Below, piece by piece: positions 61,262 to 64,000 of a stretch of DNA of 64,000 nucleotides. Location of the stretch: positions 6,126,111 through 6,190,110 of the forward strand of contig CM044956.1 of NCBI GenBank assembly GCA_024516035.1. The letters run 5' to 3'. This stretch comes from Bactericera cockerelli (lineage: Eukaryota > Arthropoda > Insecta > Hemiptera > Triozidae). The notes under the pieces were generated by a model. It ran no database searches and was not told the DNA's origin. It saw only the letters and a list, made by a program, of their open reading frames with translations. Numbering within the stretch: the first letter of the stretch is position 1; the number at the start of each line of letters is the position of its first letter. The translations under genes and the position numbers were made by a program.

Positions 61262-61740
61262 AGGAATAAAGATGAAAGAGGATGACGAAGACAGAAAAGG
61301 AGGAGGAGGATGGGAGATGAGTAGATGAAAGATTAAGAGGAGAAGGAGTAGGAGTAGAAGAAAGATTAAGAGGAGAAGGAGGAGGAGTAGAAGAAAGATT
61401 AAGAGGAGAAGGAGGAGGAGTAGAAGAAAGATTAAGAGGAGAAGGAGGAGGAGGAAGAGAAGAAGAAAGAGGAAGATAAGAAGGAGAAGGTGGGGAGTAG
61501 ATGAAAGTAGAGGAGAAGGAGGAAGAGAAGGAAAGGGAAGGTGGAAGAGGAAGATGAAGAAAAAGAAGAAGAGGAGACGGAAAAGAAAGGAGGAGAAGAA
61601 AAAGAAGGAGGAGGAAGAGGTGAAGAAGGTAGAGAAAGAGAAGGAGAAGGAAGTGGAGAAAAAGAACGAGGATAAAGAAAAAGGAGGGGGAGATGGAGGA
61701 TTAGGAAGAGGAAAATTAGGAAGAGAAGAAAGATGAGGAA
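61262..61740. repeat. GGA/GAA-rich tandem repeats
   Basis: 33-36-bp units such as GAAAGATTAAGAGGAGAAGG repeat from 61,325 to 61,455, inside a purine-only tract. The mirror frame (61,217-61,762) reads as Leu/Ser/Phe runs and is not a gene. Confidence 0.8.
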
Positions 61741-61916
61741 GAAGGGAAATAAAATGTGTCAATCAACGGGTTTTGGGCGTCCAAAAAAATGTGAAAAGAC
61801 ACCTCTAACCTCTTTATGAAACGATAAATTCATCATCTCTCTTTTTGAGTTTCCATCGCTTTTATATGACCCTGAAAGATATATATATCCCTCTAATTGA
61901 GTGCTCTAACAAACCA

Positions 61917-62043
61917 ACAGCCGTATTTATGAACAGATAATTTAATCCGCAATGTCTCAAGCTAGGTATTGACCTGTGATAAGAAAATCATGCTTGAGAC
62001 ATTGCTCAAACGGCGTTTTCTGTTCATAATAATATACGGCTGT
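61917..62043. mobile_element. Palindromic MITE-like element, 127 bp
   Basis: Ends ACAGCCGTATTTATGAACAG and the near complement CTGTTCATAATAATATACGG then CTGT. Inner part also pairs (AATGTCTCAAGC with GCTTGAGACATT). No clear target duplication. Confidence 0.6.
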
Positions 62044-62204
62044 AATTCGGTGGTCAGGAAGTACTTTGGTTCGTTTCCTAGGCACTTTATTGGTGGTCGT
62101 GTTGTGGTGGTCAAGTAGTGGTGTTCGATTGGTTTAGGTTGATTTTATTTATCGTATAGCATATCATGTGATACTCGTACAACATGCTACCATCTCTACA
62201 AGAG

Positions 62205-62375
62205 TTGGGTTGAAGAGATTGCCATTGGCAATAATCCCGCCCTTTGGTTAGGATATTATTTTGTATACATTTTATCTATGCTGTTTATCTTTCTCTTGTT
62301 GTCAATTTTGTATTTTAATTTTTATCATTATTTGTTTGTACATATGTCCTGTTAATAAATAATTTAATAATAGTA
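62205..62375 (+). repeat. SINE-like retroposon, family B
   Basis: GTTGGGTTGAAGAGATTGCC ... AATCCCGCCCTTTGGTTAGG, tail TGTCCTGTTAATAAATAATT and (TAA)n. Confidence 0.6.
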
Positions 62376-62663
62376 ATAATAAAGTATCATTCAAATGAAA
62401 ATCCAGATCTCGCACGTTACTACAAAACTATGTTCCTCCTCCGAGAAATTTGATCTTAACAGGTGGCTCCTCTCCTGTTCTACCTGCCTCAGTCCTCTCT
62501 TTAGTTTAGTTTCAATATTTTCCTCTTATGTCTTTCCTTTGTACATGTTTTCCCTCTAATTTCATGTTTCTTGTACTCGCATTGTCTTCGTCATTTTCAA
62601 TTCGACAGTAGTCTCCGTGGCTAAGAGAAGTAGCTTGAACCTAGGAGGATTTATAATATACTA
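62376..62663. other. No gene seen
   Basis: Mixed sequence. No supported frame or repeat. Confidence 0.35.
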
Positions 62664-62756
62664 TATCGCCTTATTTATACTACCCGATTAGGACTATTAA
62701 GTCCCATTATCCATTATTCCAACAGTAAGCCTAAGACGTATTATAATTTGGTAAAA
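62664..62756 (-). repeat. SINE family E, truncated
   Basis: CGCCTTATTTATACTACCCG then ATTAGGACTATTAAGTCCCA ... AAGCCTAAGACGTATTATAA. It breaks off into the satellite region, with the tRNA head lost. Confidence 0.55.
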
Positions 62757-62966
62757 GATACGGAGAGAGACCATTCCATCCTTTTAATGATTTCTCTCCC
62801 CAACCGCTCATTTAATTACACTTTGCTGTTGTCCGCCCTCCACACAATTTCATACCGCCTCTAATACGGAAAGAGACCATTACTCCATATTCAGTGGTTT
62901 CTCTCAACAACCAAACTTTCCGCCTACATCATATTCCATGTTGTCTTTAATGGGGAGAGAGACCAG
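62757..62966. repeat. Degenerate copies of the 114-bp satellite
   Basis: AGAGAGACCATTCCATCCTT ... GATTTCTCTCCCCAACCGCT and similar repeats, diverged from the array on the right. Confidence 0.55.
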
Positions 62967-63144
62967 GCCCTCAGTTCAGAAACCACTCTCACTCTCATAA
63001 TCCTCAAATCTTCCTTTCAACCTTCACACAGCGCACTCTAATTGGTTAATTTAAACCCAATAACCAATCAGAGTGCGTTGTGTGACGGTTTGAAACGAAA
63101 ATTCGGGAATTTCGAGAGTGAGAGTACTTTCTGGAATGAGAGAC
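62967..63144. mobile_element. Palindromic MITE, 178 bp, inside the satellite
   Basis: GCCCTCAGTTCAGAAACCAC ... and the complementary AGTACTTTCTGGAATGAGAG; the interior matches the 43.9-kb copy (CACTCTAATTGGTTAATTTA, AACCAATCAGAGTGCGTTGT). Confidence 0.65.
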
Positions 63145-63159
63145 AGTCCACCCTCTACA

Positions 63160-64000
63160 GAGGTTTCTCCCGGATCCCTCATTTAACAGCTCATCATGCC
63201 TGGCTTTCCGTCTTCTGCACATCATGTTTCATGCTAAGTCTAATAGTAACAGAGTCGATTCCACCGTATACTTCGGTTTCTTTCCTCGACCACTCATTTA
63301 CAGCTCATCATGCCTGGCTTTCCGCCTTCCACACATCATATTTTATACCAAGTCAATAGGGGGAAAGACAATCCCATCCTTCTCAATGGTCTTCTCTCCC
63401 GACCACTTATTTAACAGCTCATCATGCCTGGCTTTCCGTCTTCTGCACATCATGTTTCATGCTAAGTCTAATAGTAACAGAGACGATTCCACCGTATACT
63501 TCGGTCTTTCTCCCGACCACTCATTTAACAGCTCACCATGCCTGGCTTTCCGCCCTCCATACATCATATTTCATACCAAGTCAATAGGGGGAAAGACCAT
63601 TCCATCTTTCAGAATGATTTCTCTCCCCGACCACTCATTTAACAGCTCATCATGCCTGGCTTTCCGTCTTCTACACATCATGTTTCATGCTAAGTCTAAT
63701 AGTAACAGAGTCGATTCCACCGTATACTTCGGTTTCTTTCTCGACCACTCATTTACAGCTCATCATGCCTGGCTTTCCGCCTTCCACACATCATATTTCA
63801 TACAAAGTCTACTAGAGGAAAGACCATTCCATCCTTCACAATGGTCTCTCTCCCGACCACTCATTGAACAGCTCATCATGCCTGGCTTTCCGCCTTCTGC
63901 ACATCATATTTCATGCTAAGTCTAATAGTAACAGAGACGATTCCACCGTATACTTCGGTCTCTCTCCCCGACCACTCATTTAACAGCTCACCATGCCTGG
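63160..64000. repeat. 114-bp satellite array, two alternating monomers, continues past the window
   Basis: TGCCTGGCTTTCCG recurs at 63,197, 63,311, 63,425, 63,539, 63,653, 63,766, 63,879 and (cut) 63,994, a period of 113-115 bp. Monomers alternate between one with CTAATAGTAACAGAG and one with CAATAGGGGGAAAGAC, so the real unit is a dimer of about 228 bp. Because 114 is divisible by three, a long frame stays open. Confidence 0.93.

Noticed and set aside
63042..63919. Open frames of 105 and 231 aa
   Set aside because: They come from the 114-bp satellite, again a multiple of three.

Overview
The window is eukaryotic, intron-bearing, AT-rich DNA, very dense in repeats and almost free of host genes. 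An arthropod, probably an insect, is the best guess. This is inferred from the mix of a CsRn1-type Ty3/gypsy element, an insect-type envelope gene, a complete Polinton/Maverick and many short tRNA- and 5S-derived SINEs. I cannot fix the species.

Layout. 1-1.84 kb: an intact envelope/F-like fusion glycoprotein gene, followed by a possible LTR. About 3.5-25.3 kb: SINEs of at least nine families (one with a 5S rRNA head), MITEs, GA-rich simple repeats and short tandem arrays, with no gene I can support. 25,556-43,038: a complete 17.5-kb Polinton with terminal inverted repeats of about 635 bp, a 6-bp target duplication (GGTTAG) and 15 open frames. 43-51.8 kb: more SINEs and MITEs, plus two host exons (47.9-49.1 kb) that splice in phase into the first two membrane segments of a 7TM, adhesion-like receptor. 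51,863-56,068: a young Ty3/gypsy element on the minus strand, with 221-bp LTRs, a tRNA-Trp primer site, an in-frame deletion fusing RT to integrase, and a minisatellite-bearing insertion in gag. 56-64 kb: degenerate tandem repeats, a palindromic mariner-like foldback element, CT- and GGA-rich tracts, a weak two-exon candidate at 60.8-61.1 kb, and a 114-bp satellite running off the right edge.

How the Polinton genes fit together. The left part holds a membrane protein (-), a small repeat protein (+), a coiled-coil protein (+) and a chromodomain integrase (+). These converge on a long minus-strand block: an unknown 231-aa protein, protein-primed DNA polymerase B, three small unknown proteins, major capsid protein, penton/minor capsid protein, adenain-like protease and a phospholipase A2-mu-like virion protein. 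The packaging ATPase and a DUF8207-like protein are divergent (+). Replication (POLB), integration (INT), capsid (PY, PX), maturation (PRO), membrane-active (PLA2) and packaging (ATP) functions are all open, so the copy looks like a recently integrated, possibly virion-forming element. The most unusual features are a 31-nt motif shared by the 3' flanks of the two outermost morphogenesis genes, a pair of small Cys-motif paralogues, an adenain-type cleavage motif in the PLA2 protein, and an extra partial copy of the terminal repeat inside the right end.
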